From DAOTZU01 sp034433995 (GTDB lineage Bacteria > Chloroflexota > Anaerolineae > UBA1429), in contig DAOTZU010000187.1 of assembly GCA_034433995.1 (NCBI GenBank), positions 1-40,222 of the forward strand: a DNA stretch of 40,222 nt. The letters run 5' to 3'. The notes beneath the pieces were generated by a model. That model did not search any database. It was not told where the DNA came from and worked only from the letters and a program-made list of their open reading frames with translations. Shown here one piece after another: positions 1 through 8,448 of this stretch. The translations under genes were made by a program, and so were the position numbers. How positions within the stretch are numbered: position 1 is the first letter of the stretch; each line of letters begins with the position of its first letter.

Positions 1-615
1 CGCGTCGAGCGCATCCTCGATGAGGAGTTGGTCAAGGCGCTGGCCGAGGCGAGATGCGCGGGGATCCGCGTGGGGGTGGAGAACGGCGACGAGACCCTGC
101 GGGCCTCGGTGCTCAAACGGCGGATGAGCAACGCCGAGATCATCGCCGCCTTTCGCCTGGTGCATCGTTACGGCCTCAAGGCCTATGCGTGCAATATGAT
201 CGGCATCCCCGGAGAGACGCCCCAAAGCATTGCCGCCACCATCGCCCTCAACCGCCAACTGGAGCCCGACGAGTTCCAGTTCTCGGTATTCTATCCCTAT
301 CCCATGACGGAGCTGTACGAGACCTGTGTGGCCCAGGGGTTGATCAAGCCCGGGGCCAGATTGCACAGCTACTATAGCCAGGAGAGCGTGCTCCAGCTCC
401 CCACCTTGACCGATGAGCAACTGGCCCAGGGCTATGCCCGCTTTGCCGCGCTACGCGACGAGCTGGCCCTGAAGCGTACAAGCCCGATCAAGCACCGCAT
501 CTACCTGGTCCTTTTGGGGCTTTATGGTGGCGATTCTCCCCGCCTGCAACGCCATCTGCAGCGCCTGCGCAACCTGCTCAAGAAGCTCGGCCTGCGACGA
601 GGGAAGCGACGATGA
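1..615 (+). CDS. Radical SAM protein, C-terminal part (5' truncated by window)
   Basis: The frame is open from base 1, so the N-terminus with the CxxxCxxC cluster motif lies outside the window. The visible part has the second half of a radical SAM barrel: a strand reading IRVGVENGDE, then KRRMSNAEI, then NMIGIPGETPQS at about residues 64-75. That pattern is typical of B12-binding radical SAM proteins, where (F/Y)GVESGDE and M(I/L)G(I/L)PGET recur. A basic helical tail (RLRNLLKKLGLRRGKRR) closes the protein. Members of this family often sit in surface-glycan loci and modify sugars or lipids, but the substrate cannot be read here. The stop overlaps the next start as ATGA, so the two genes are translationally coupled. 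The assignment to the superfamily is solid; the B12-binding subtype is inferred from sequence style only. Confidence 0.8.
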   Translation, partial: RVERILDEELVKALAEARCAGIRVGVENGDETLRASVLKRRMSNAEIIAAFRLVHRYGLKAYACNMIGIPGETPQSIAATIALNRQLEPDEFQFSVFYPYPMTELYETCVAQGLIKPGARLHSYYSQESVLQLPTLTDEQLAQGYARFAALRDELALKRTSPIKHRIYLVLLGLYGGDSPRLQRHLQRLRNLLKKLGLRRGKRR

Positions 616-1301
616 ACTTGGTGGCGTATTACGATGCCTATTGGAGCCAGGCCGACGATACCTTTGACCATGAGCGGCTGGCCCTCTTGGAGAAACATGT
701 GCGGCCCGGAGAGAAGGTATTGGAGGTGGATTGCGGGCCGGGCGTCTTGGCGGCCAAGCTGCGCGACAAGGGCGCCCAGGTCACCGCGACGGACCTTTCG
801 GCGGTGGCGGTGCAGCGGGCGCGGGCGAAGGGGATCCCTTGCACCCAGGTGGATATCGATAGTGAGCCTTTGCCCTTTGCCGATGGCTCCTTCGATGTGG
901 TGGTCTCTAATTCGGCCATCGAGCATCGCTTCTTTCATGAGAAAGCCTTTGATGAATGCATTCGCGTGCTCAAGCCGGGGGGGCGGTTTATCGTCTGTCT
1001 GCCCAATATTGCCCATCTCATCTGTCGTTGGTGGGTGCTCACGGGCCGCTTCCCCTACATCGTCAACTCGCCCACCGATGCCATGCATCTGCGCTTTTTC
1101 ACCGTGCGTGAGGCCCAAGCCCTTTGTGCCGCCAGAGGGGTGCGGGTCATCTCCGCCGAGGGGAGCGCCAGCCTGTGGGCCAAGGAGTTCTACCCGCCTT
1201 TGTGGCGTAAGCGCCGCCTGCGCGGGCTGATCAACTGGCTGGCGCGGGTTTGGCCAGCGATGTTTGGCCGCGATTTCGTCTTGGTGGGCATCAAAAGGTA
1301 A
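612..1301 (+). CDS. Class I SAM-dependent methyltransferase
   Basis: A 229-residue Rossmann methyltransferase. Motif I reads VLEVDCGPG (residues 36-44), with Asp40 where the family usually has Gly. The acidic end of strand 2 follows (TATDLS). FADGSFDVVVSNSAIEH matches the post-motif II region of Methyltransf_11 proteins, and LKPGGRFIVCLP is motif III. The C-terminal third is rich in Trp and Arg. It probably methylates a sugar or lipid-linked glycan intermediate, since it sits in a run of glycosyltransferase genes, but the acceptor is unknown. It starts at an ATG overlapping the upstream stop. A 47-base gap separates it from the flippase gene. Confidence 0.85.
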   Translation: MNLVAYYDAYWSQADDTFDHERLALLEKHVRPGEKVLEVDCGPGVLAAKLRDKGAQVTATDLSAVAVQRARAKGIPCTQVDIDSEPLPFADGSFDVVVSNSAIEHRFFHEKAFDECIRVLKPGGRFIVCLPNIAHLICRWWVLTGRFPYIVNSPTDAMHLRFFTVREAQALCAARGVRVISAEGSASLWAKEFYPPLWRKRRLRGLINWLARVWPAMFGRDFVLVGIKR

Positions 1302-1348
1302 TGCCACGGAAGCCCGCGCTAGCATTGTGAGACTGGGGGATAACAGGG

Positions 1349-2836
1349 ATGAGTCTAAGACGCGAGGTGGGCTTGGGCCTGTTCTGGGTCACCATCGCTA
1401 CCATCGGCGCGAGGGGGCTTTCGCTCCTGCGCCAGCTTATTTTGGCGCGCCTTTTGGTCCCGGCCGATTTTGGCCTGGTGGGCTATGCTTCGCTGACCAT
1501 CGGCGTGCTGGAGCTCTTCAAAGAGCTGGGCTTTAGCTCGGCGCTGATCTATCGCCAAGAGGATCTGGAGGAGGCGGCCAACACCACCTTTGTGGCGGTG
1601 TTGATCAGCAGCTCGCTGCTGTATGGCATGGCCTGGTTCGGCTCGCCCCTTGTGGCCCAATTCTTCAAGAACCAGGCGCTGGTGCCGGTGCTGCGGGTAC
1701 TCTCGGTGACCTTGGTGATCTCGGCCATCAGCCAGGTGCCGTTGACCTTGATGGCCAAGGGGATGGGCTTCAAGAACAAGGTCTTGCCGGAGATGATCGC
1801 CAGCATCATCGGCTCTGCGATCTCGGTGTTCCTGGCCTGGCGGGGTTACGGCGTCTGGTCCATCGTCTATGGCCAGGTGCTCATCGCGGTGTTGACGTCC
1901 ATCCTGGTCTGGTTCTTTTGCCCTTGGCGACCCAGCCGCTTGTTCTCCTGGCGGGTGGCCAAGGAGCTATGGAATTACGGCAAGCACATCGTCAGCAGCC
2001 AGATCATGGTCTTTTTCATCACCAATATTGATGATGCCTTTGTGGGCCGCTTCCTGGGCGATGCGGCCTTGGGCACCTACAGCCTGGCCTACGATCTTTC
2101 CAACTTGCCGGCCACCCACATGAGCCGCATCGTGGGCCAGGTGATGTTTCCGGCCTACTCCAAGGTGCAGAACGACCTGGACCGGCTGCGCCAAGTGTTC
2201 TTCAAGAGCTTGAAATACGTCTCGCTTCTGGCCTTCCCCATCGCCTTCATCACTCTGGTGTTCGCCAAAGACTTTATCGTCGTGGCCTATGGCAGCAAGT
2301 GGTTCCGCGCCGTGGTCCCGCTGCAATGGCTCACCATCTATGGGCTGGCCCGGGCCATCGCCGTCAACATGGGCAACGTGTTCAAGGCGGGCGGCAAGCC
2401 AAAATGGCTCTTTTACATCGCCACGGCCCGCCTGGCGGTGATGGCGGGGTTGCTGTATCCGGCCATCAAGCTCGAGGGGATCACCGGTGTGGCCGCGCTT
2501 TCGGCCATCGTCTCGGTGGTGGATTTCGCCCTGAGCCTCTTTTTGACCAACCGCATCATCCTTGCCCCCTGGAAGACCTACGGACGCATCCTCTTGCCCA
2601 TGGGCATCGTGGCGTTGGCCACAGCGGTGGCCAGCCACGGCTTTTACCGTGCGATCGAGAACGCCTTGCACCCCTTCATCGGGCTGCCCTTGAGCGGCGG
2701 TTTGGCCTTTTTGGCCTATCTGGCCCTCATGTACGCCTATGACGGGGAGCTGCGGCGCTTTGTGGGCCAGATGCTGGCCGGAGTCAAGAGGGAATACCAG
2801 CGCCAGCGCCTGGCCCACCAACACACGCAGGCTTGA
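1349..2836 (+). CDS. Polysaccharide flippase, MOP superfamily (Wzx-like)
   Basis: A 495-residue integral membrane protein with about 12-14 hydrophobic segments. The N-terminus (LGLFWVTIATIGARGLSLLR, then LARLLVPADFGLVGY) is characteristic of the PST branch of the MOP superfamily, where residues of the type LxPxDFGxxG follow the first helix. Its length is normal for the family. The expected role is to flip undecaprenyl-linked oligosaccharide units across the cytoplasmic membrane for polymerisation or transfer outside. The chain-length and O-antigen-ligase-like genes downstream complete a Wzx/Wzy-style export set. The ATG at 1349 follows a short G-rich purine stretch. Substrate unknown. Confidence 0.88.
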   Translation: MSLRREVGLGLFWVTIATIGARGLSLLRQLILARLLVPADFGLVGYASLTIGVLELFKELGFSSALIYRQEDLEEAANTTFVAVLISSSLLYGMAWFGSPLVAQFFKNQALVPVLRVLSVTLVISAISQVPLTLMAKGMGFKNKVLPEMIASIIGSAISVFLAWRGYGVWSIVYGQVLIAVLTSILVWFFCPWRPSRLFSWRVAKELWNYGKHIVSSQIMVFFITNIDDAFVGRFLGDAALGTYSLAYDLSNLPATHMSRIVGQVMFPAYSKVQNDLDRLRQVFFKSLKYVSLLAFPIAFITLVFAKDFIVVAYGSKWFRAVVPLQWLTIYGLARAIAVNMGNVFKAGGKPKWLFYIATARLAVMAGLLYPAIKLEGITGVAALSAIVSVVDFALSLFLTNRIILAPWKTYGRILLPMGIVALATAVASHGFYRAIENALHPFIGLPLSGGLAFLAYLALMYAYDGELRRFVGQMLAGVKREYQRQRLAHQHTQA

Positions 2837-2851
2837 GGAGCAAAGCGCGAC

Positions 2852-3934
2852 GTGCAGGTTGCCAGTCAACGACAGAGGCGGCGGGTGGTGATCGTCTCGC
2901 GGGTCAAGGGGAACCCCTACGCCGCGCTCCTCTGCCAAGGTTTGCGCCAGCCAGAGCTGGGGCTGGAGCCCCGCTTGAGCGACCAGTTTTCCCTGGGCTG
3001 GATGTGGCGGCAGCGCCACCAGGTAGAGGTGCTCCATCTCCATTGGCTAGAGTTGTTCTTTATCTACCCCCAGTTTTGGCGCAGCCTGAAACGCTGGCTC
3101 TCGGTGATGGCGGGGCTGCTGCTGGCCCGTCTGTGGGGCGTCTGCGTGGTCTATACGGTGCATAACGTCTGGCAACACGAGGGGAGACGGGCCGGCTTGG
3201 TTTGGCTGGGTAACCACATGATCTTTGTTCTGGCCCAGGCCGTCCATGTGCACGATGGTGAGACGGCCGAGGCCTTGGCGCACAGATGGGGGCGTCGGCG
3301 GGGCGTGCATGTCATCCCCCACGGCAACTATATCTCGGCCTATCCCCAAACCTGTTCCCGAGCCGAGGCGCGGGCGCGTTTGGGGTTGGCGCCCGAGGCG
3401 TTTGTCTATCTCTTTTTGGGGCGCGTGCGCCCCTACAAGGGGATCGAGGAGCTGGTGGCCGCCTTTCGGGCTTTGGCGGAGGACGACGCGGTGTTGCTCA
3501 TCGCCGGCGAGGCCCAGGAGCCAGAGTATGCGGAACAGGTGCGTCGGGATGCCGCGGCGGATGGGCGCATCCGCCTGGCCTTGGGGCATGTGGCCGATGA
3601 GTCCCTCCAAGTTTACTTTCGGGCTTGCGATGTGTGTGTGTTGCCCTATCGCCATGTGACCACCTCCGGCGCGGGGATCCTGGCCCTCTCCTTTGGCGTG
3701 CCGCTGGTGGCGCCGCGCTTGGGCTGTTTTGTGGAGCTGGTGGGCCAACAGGGGGAACGGGGCCTGCTCTATGCTCCGGATGCCCCCGACGGCCTGCGCG
3801 AGGCGCTGCGGGCGGCGCGCCGGGCGGATCTGGCGGCCATGGGCCAGGCCTGCCGCCGTTACGCGGAAAATCTCTCTTGGGAGGCCATCGCCCAGGAGCA
3901 CGCGGCGATGTATCAATCTTGTGCTAGGAAGTGA
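2852..3934 (+). CDS. Glycosyltransferase, GT4 type
   Basis: A 360-residue GT-B enzyme starting at GTG, with GAGGAG 11 bases upstream. The N-terminal domain has HLHWLE (62-67) and TVHNVW (102-107), a layout seen in a GT4 subgroup whose members build exopolysaccharides. The C-terminal domain has VIPHGNY (154-160), the nucleotide-sugar strand FLGRVRPYKGIEEL (188-201), and LPYRHVTTSGAG (264-275). The usual first Glu of the EX7E motif is replaced by this SGAG loop, again typical of the subgroup. It should act in the cytoplasm on a lipid-linked acceptor. The donor sugar cannot be told. Only 3 bases separate its stop from the next ATG. Confidence 0.85.
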   Translation: MQVASQRQRRRVVIVSRVKGNPYAALLCQGLRQPELGLEPRLSDQFSLGWMWRQRHQVEVLHLHWLELFFIYPQFWRSLKRWLSVMAGLLLARLWGVCVVYTVHNVWQHEGRRAGLVWLGNHMIFVLAQAVHVHDGETAEALAHRWGRRRGVHVIPHGNYISAYPQTCSRAEARARLGLAPEAFVYLFLGRVRPYKGIEELVAAFRALAEDDAVLLIAGEAQEPEYAEQVRRDAAADGRIRLALGHVADESLQVYFRACDVCVLPYRHVTTSGAGILALSFGVPLVAPRLGCFVELVGQQGERGLLYAPDAPDGLREALRAARRADLAAMGQACRRYAENLSWEAIAQEHAAMYQSCARK

Positions 3935-3937
3935 AAC

Positions 3938-4612
3938 ATGAAACTCTCTGTGCTCATGCCCGTGTATAACGAGGAGGATGGCTTGGAGACCATCCTGCGC
4001 CGCGTGGCGGCGGTGGAGATCGACAAAGAGATCATCGTGGTGGACGATTGCTCCCAAGACCGCACCCCCGAGATCCTGGCCCGGATGGAGCTCCCCGGCC
4101 TGCGGGTGATCCGCCACCCGGTGAACCGGGGCAAGGGCGCCGCCATCCGCACTGCACTTGCCGCCGTGACGGGCGACGCGGTGATCATCCAGGATGCCGA
4201 TCTGGAGTACGATCCCCAAGATTACCCAGCCCTACTGCAGCCCATCCTCTCGGGACAGGCCCAGGTGGTCTATGGCGTGCGCAGCCTGGCGGGGCAAAAG
4301 CTCTTGCTGCGCTGGGGCAACGCTCTGCTCACCGCGCTGACGAACCTCATCTACGGTGTCCACATCCACGATATGGAGACCTGCTACAAGGTCATGACGG
4401 CCGAGATCGCCAAGCGGTTGGATATCGAATGCAACCGGTTCGATCTCGAGCCCGAGATCACCGCCAAGATCATCCGCCAGGGATACCGGATCTATGAGGT
4501 GCCCATCTCGTATCGGCCGCGGAAAGAGAAAAAGCTCTCCCCTTGGAAGGATGGGTTGCCCGCCCTCAAGGCGCTGCTCCGATATCGCCGCTGGAAGCCC
4601 GCACCCCGCTGA
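3938..4612 (+). CDS. Glycosyltransferase family 2, DPM1-like
   Basis: A 224-residue GT-A enzyme. It has the family 2 opening SVLMPVYNEEDGL, the nucleotide-binding VVDDCSQDRT (Asp36-Asp37), NRGKGAAI (63-70) and the metal-binding DAD (86-88). Late in the protein IHDMETCYKVM matches the polyprenyl-phosphate mannose/glucose synthase subgroup. It ends in a basic tail with no C-terminal membrane helices, so it resembles soluble DPM1-like enzymes rather than the GtrB type with two TM segments. The likely reaction is transfer of a hexose from a nucleotide sugar to polyprenyl phosphate, making a donor for extracytoplasmic transferases. No GT-C partner lies in the window, so direct glycan transfer is an alternative. 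Confidence 0.85.
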   Translation: MKLSVLMPVYNEEDGLETILRRVAAVEIDKEIIVVDDCSQDRTPEILARMELPGLRVIRHPVNRGKGAAIRTALAAVTGDAVIIQDADLEYDPQDYPALLQPILSGQAQVVYGVRSLAGQKLLLRWGNALLTALTNLIYGVHIHDMETCYKVMTAEIAKRLDIECNRFDLEPEITAKIIRQGYRIYEVPISYRPRKEKKLSPWKDGLPALKALLRYRRWKPAPR

Positions 4613-4772
4613 CCGCAAAATGGCCGAATTGCGCCGATGGTGGTAATATAGCCCTGCAAAGGCCTTTTCGGGGAGAGGCGGCAGGTGAAGAATCCGTCAT
4701 CTCGCCTTGGGCCATGCTTCATCTTGTATTCATGGGCGGCGGGTAAACTAGGATTTCTGGGAGGCCCCTGGC
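4613..4772 (+). promoter_or_regulatory. 160-base gap with weak extended -10 motif
   Basis: This is the largest gap inside the glycan locus. TGGTAATAT at 4641-4649 looks like an extended -10 (TGn plus a 4/6 match), but no -35 lies at a fitting distance. AAAGGCCTTT at 4658-4667 is a perfect 10-base palindrome. The gap may hold an internal promoter for the genes from 4773 onward; the evidence is weak. Confidence 0.25.
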
Positions 4773-6005
4773 GTGCTCAGCGGGGCAAGCATTCTCTGTT
4801 TCGCGCCCGATCCATGGGACGACATCTGGCGCAATCGCCACCAGATTATGTCGCTCCTGGCGGAGCATAATCAAGTGCTGTATGTGGAGCCGCGGCCCTA
4901 TGCGCGTGCCGTGGTGCGGGGGCTGCTCCAGGGCGAGATCCCCTGGGCCAAACTGTGGGCGCCGCGCTTGACCGCCGTCAAGCCTGGGCTGCACGTCTTT
5001 CATCCCCCGCTGTATGCCCCCATCAGCGGCCGCCCTCCCCTCAGCACGATGACGGCGGCGCTGCGCGGGGCCATTCTGCGGCGGGCCATGGGGCGGCTTG
5101 GCCTGGAGGGGCCCATCTTGTGGCTCTTCCGGCCCGACATGGCCGATATCCCCGGCCATTACGGCGAACGGCTGTTGATTTACCATATCGTGGATGAATA
5201 TCTCGGTTATGCCGATGTGGATGCCGCCAGGGCAGAGGACATTCGTCGCCGCGAACGCGAGCTGATCGCCAAGGCGGACCTGGTGTTGGTCACCTCCCGC
5301 GCCCTTTTGGAGAGCAAGGGGGGCATCAACCCCAATACCCACTGGGTGCCCAACGGGGTGGATTATGAGAGGTTCATCGCGGCCCAGGCGGAGGGCCGCG
5401 AGCCGCAAGCTTTGGCCGGGCTGCCCCGCCCGAGGATCGTGTATGTGGGGGCCATCAACGACAAGATAGACGCGGCGCTGCTCCTCCGGGTGGCCCGCGC
5501 CTATCCGCAATGGCCCCTCATCCTGGTGGGGCCGCTGCGGGCGACGACGCCGGAAGTGTGTCGCGGTTTGGAAGCGTTGCGGGCCTGCCCCAATGTGCGC
5601 TTTATCGGCCAGGTTGGGGTGGAAGAGGTGCCCTATTGGATGGCGGCTTGCGACGTGGGCCTGTTGCCCTATCGCCAGAGCGCCTGGACCCGGCATATCC
5701 ACCCGCTCAAGCTCTACGAATATCTGGCCTGCGGCTTGCCGGTGGTGGCCACGGCGATTCCTTCCCTCATGGATGAGGCGGATGTCCTCTATATTGCGGG
5801 CGCAGGGGAGGAGTTTGTCGCCGCCGTCGGTGTGGCCCTCGCCGAAGCACAAGGGGCGGCCGGAGAGACCTTGCGCGCCCAGCGGCGCGCCCGGGCGGCG
5901 TGCAACACGTGGCGGCAGCGTGTGGAACAGATCTCTCGCTTGATCTATGAGACGGCACAGGCCAAGGGCCTCGACGGCCTTGGCTGGGTCGAAGGAGGAT
6001 CATGA
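4773..6005 (+). CDS. Glycosyltransferase, GT4/GT-B type
   Basis: A 410-residue GT-B enzyme starting at GTG, with GGGAGG 8 bases upstream. The opening ILCFAPDPWDDIWRNRHQIM places it with transferases in which the phrase 'W.....R.hq' recurs. Mid-protein are LLIYHIVDEY, VPNGVDYERF, and YVGAINDKID at the start of the nucleotide-sugar domain. LLPYRQSAW followed by HPLKLYEYLACGLPVVAT is the donor-binding loop, in which only the second Glu of EX7E is kept. It presumably adds one sugar to the lipid-linked repeat unit. Its stop overlaps the next ATG by 4 bases (ATGA), coupling it to the chain-length gene. Confidence 0.85.
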   Translation: MLSGASILCFAPDPWDDIWRNRHQIMSLLAEHNQVLYVEPRPYARAVVRGLLQGEIPWAKLWAPRLTAVKPGLHVFHPPLYAPISGRPPLSTMTAALRGAILRRAMGRLGLEGPILWLFRPDMADIPGHYGERLLIYHIVDEYLGYADVDAARAEDIRRRERELIAKADLVLVTSRALLESKGGINPNTHWVPNGVDYERFIAAQAEGREPQALAGLPRPRIVYVGAINDKIDAALLLRVARAYPQWPLILVGPLRATTPEVCRGLEALRACPNVRFIGQVGVEEVPYWMAACDVGLLPYRQSAWTRHIHPLKLYEYLACGLPVVATAIPSLMDEADVLYIAGAGEEFVAAVGVALAEAQGAAGETLRAQRRARAACNTWRQRVEQISRLIYETAQAKGLDGLGWVEGGS

Positions 6006-7213
6006 CGACGATACAGACAGCCACCGATTTTCTGGTTTATTGGCGCATCTTGCGCAAGCGCCTTTGGCTGACGGTGCTCATCCTGCTGGTGACCGAGGGG
6101 GTCATCCTGGCCGTCACGTACACGGCCAAACCGGTGTATCGAGCCACGGTGCGCTTGCAGGTGTTGGCCACGGATCGTTCCGATGTCTCCCTTTTTACCA
6201 CCTACCGGGCCAGCAGCACCGTGGACGAGGTGCAACAGGCGCAAAATGACTTTATGCGCGCCCTGAGAAGCCCCTTTGTCGCCTGGAAGACCATCGCCAA
6301 CCTCAACTTGGAGATCGGCGCCATGGACCTTTTGGCCGGCCTGAGCACGGCGACGGAAGGGGATTTTGTCATCGTCACCGTGGAGGCGGACGATCCCGGC
6401 CGCGCCGAGGCCATCGCCACAGCCCAGGTGAACAATGCCCTGGAGTATTACCGCAGCGTGCGGGCCACCCCCTCCAAGGTGTTGTTGCAGTTCGTGAGCG
6501 ATCTTTTGGCCTCGGAGAAGCAGAATATGTTGAACGCCGAGGAGGCCCTCTTGGCGTTCAAACAGCAGCACAACATTGATTCCATCGCCCAGGAGACCCA
6601 GGCGCTGCAAGATCTGATCCGCAATCTCAAGCTGGAGCGGGAGCGGGCGGAGATGGAGCGGGTGCGCAACGATGTCTTTGCCCAGGCGTATCGCGCCGAG
6701 GCCCAAAAGGCGACCCAGAAGGCCGAAGAGCTGGCCACCGTGACCAAGGACGGAGAGGAGCTGGCCCCCAACACCCGCAAGTTCTACCTCGACCTGGCCG
6801 GCCAGCACGAGGCCACCGCTTTGAGCTACGAGGCCAAGCGCGATGGTTACGCCGCCAGCCTCACGCTATATGACCAGATGATCGCCACCAGGGAGCAGGA
6901 GCTGCGCAACTTACTGGAGCTCTATGCCCAATACAACGACCTGGAGCGCGAGTTTGTCCGCGCCCAGAACAACTATAATTTCCTCCGCGATAAGGAGAAC
7001 GAGGCGCGGTTGAAACAGGCCCAGGCCGAGCGTTTGGGCTACATCCAGGTGACCGAGCCAGCGCGCAAGCCCGATGCGCCGGTGCCCTCCAAGATGGTGC
7101 AGCTCCTGGCTGTGGGGGGCGTGGTGAGCGTGTTGACCGGGTTTATCCTTTCCTTCTTGATCGAGTTCTTTAGTTCGCTGGGCAAGGCGGCCAAGAAGGA
7201 ACGTGTCGCCTAG
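6002..7213 (+). CDS. Wzz-like polysaccharide co-polymerase / chain-length determinant
   Basis: A 403-residue protein with the family topology: a cytoplasmic N-terminus, TM1 at about residues 20-40, a long external region and TM2 at about 364-389. After TM1 comes AKPVYRATVRLQV, the conserved 'Y.a...l.v' strand of the Wzz domain. Residues about 175-345 are rich in Glu, Gln, Lys and Ala and should form long coiled coils. EPARKPDAPVPSK just before TM2 is the usual proline-rich motif. There is no cytoplasmic tyrosine-kinase domain, so this is a PCP without built-in BY-kinase. It should govern the chain length of the polymer made by the Wzy-like protein two genes downstream. Confidence 0.85.
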   Translation: MTTIQTATDFLVYWRILRKRLWLTVLILLVTEGVILAVTYTAKPVYRATVRLQVLATDRSDVSLFTTYRASSTVDEVQQAQNDFMRALRSPFVAWKTIANLNLEIGAMDLLAGLSTATEGDFVIVTVEADDPGRAEAIATAQVNNALEYYRSVRATPSKVLLQFVSDLLASEKQNMLNAEEALLAFKQQHNIDSIAQETQALQDLIRNLKLERERAEMERVRNDVFAQAYRAEAQKATQKAEELATVTKDGEELAPNTRKFYLDLAGQHEATALSYEAKRDGYAASLTLYDQMIATREQELRNLLELYAQYNDLEREFVRAQNNYNFLRDKENEARLKQAQAERLGYIQVTEPARKPDAPVPSKMVQLLAVGGVVSVLTGFILSFLIEFFSSLGKAAKKERVA

Positions 7214-7224
7214 GCGGGGAGAAG

Positions 7225-8448
7225 GTGCCTCCATATCGCGTGCTGTATGTGGATCTGGCGCCCGGGGTGGGCGGCTCGGTGATCAGCCTGTATCAGCTCC
7301 TCAAGGGGTTGGATCGCCGGCGCTATGCCCCCCACGTGGTGTTGCGGGCGGGCAACGGCTATTGCCAGCGTTTTCAGGAGCTGGGCGTGCCCGTGATGAC
7401 TCTGGGGAGCTCGGCCCCCACGGAAGGAGAGGCCATCCAGGCGCTGCGCGCCGGCCGCCTGGCGCGTTGGGCCAAGCGAAGCGCCTGGGGCGAAAGGTTG
7501 GTGCACGGCGTGGGGTTTTACCTGCGGGCGTATCCCACCCTCCGGCGCGAGGCCCACGAGTTGAGCGCGCTGATGCAAGCTGTGCGCCCCCATCTCGTGC
7601 ATCTGAACGATGTGGTCTGCGTCAGCCGGGCGGGGATCATGGCGGCGCGCGCCGCCGGGGTGCCGGCCATCTGCCATCTGCGGGCCATGGCCCAGCGCAA
7701 CCATTTCGACCGCCGGCTCTCCCGTTCCCTGCGCGGCTTTATCGCCATCTCTGAAGCGGTGGCGCGCCACGAGCGCGCTTTGGGCGGAAGGGTGGAGCCT
7801 TGCTGGGTGGTGTATAACGGCGTGGATTTGGCCGAGTTCGCTGTGGCCGATGACCCTCTCGCCCTGCGCGCCGAGCTGGGCTTGGCGCCGGAGGACCAGG
7901 TGGTGGGCTGCGTGGGCCGGCTGGTGGCCTGGAAGGGGCAACATATCCTTTTGCGCGCCCTGGCCGAGTTGGCCCCCGCCCGACCGCGCCTGCGCGGCCT
8001 GGTGGTGGGCGCGCCGGAGGCGCAGGGTCAGGAGTACGCGGACGCCTTGCGCGCCCTGGCCCGGGAGCTGGCCTTGGAGGATCGGTTGATCTGGACAGGC
8101 TTTCGCCAGGATATTCCCCGGCTTTTGCGGGCGATGGATCTGCTGGCGCACACCTCCATCGCCCCGGAGCCCTTTGGCCGGGTGTTGATCGAGGCCATGG
8201 CGGCGGGCACGCCCGTCATCGCCAGCGACGCCGGCGCCGTGCCCGAGATCATCACCCACGGGGCGACGGGGCTCCTGGTGCCCCCCGGCCAGGCCGCTCC
8301 GTTGGCCCAGGCCATCGCCTGGGCGCTGGATCATCCCCAGGAGCGGGCCGCCTGGCAAGGGGCAGCGCGGCGGGCCGTGGAGGAGCGCTTTTCCTTGGCC
8401 GCCTATGTGGAGGGCGTGGAACGCGTGTACGAGGAGATGCTCAAGTGA
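7225..8448 (+). CDS. Glycosyltransferase, GT4
   Basis: A 407-residue GT-B enzyme. The N-terminal glycine loop is APGVGGSVISL, an acceptor-side strand reads VHLNDV, and FIAISEAVARH follows. The hinge is VVYNGVDLAEF (196-205). The donor domain opens with GRLVAWKGQ (231-239) and has a complete EX7E motif, EPFGRVLIE (Glu315 and Glu323), followed by AMAAGTPVIASDAGAVPEI. All retaining GT4 landmarks are intact, so it is probably active. It starts at GTG with GGGGAG 3 bases upstream. Its last codons overlap the next gene's GTG start (GTGA). Sugar specificity is unknown. Confidence 0.9.
   Translation: MPPYRVLYVDLAPGVGGSVISLYQLLKGLDRRRYAPHVVLRAGNGYCQRFQELGVPVMTLGSSAPTEGEAIQALRAGRLARWAKRSAWGERLVHGVGFYLRAYPTLRREAHELSALMQAVRPHLVHLNDVVCVSRAGIMAARAAGVPAICHLRAMAQRNHFDRRLSRSLRGFIAISEAVARHERALGGRVEPCWVVYNGVDLAEFAVADDPLALRAELGLAPEDQVVGCVGRLVAWKGQHILLRALAELAPARPRLRGLVVGAPEAQGQEYADALRALARELALEDRLIWTGFRQDIPRLLRAMDLLAHTSIAPEPFGRVLIEAMAAGTPVIASDAGAVPEIITHGATGLLVPPGQAAPLAQAIAWALDHPQERAAWQGAARRAVEERFSLAAYVEGVERVYEEMLK

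Noticed and set aside
4685..4870. Short ORF ahead of the glycosyltransferase at 4773
   Set aside because: It overlaps the real gene by about 100 bases, shows no family features, and the GTG at 4773 has a better ribosome site and context.
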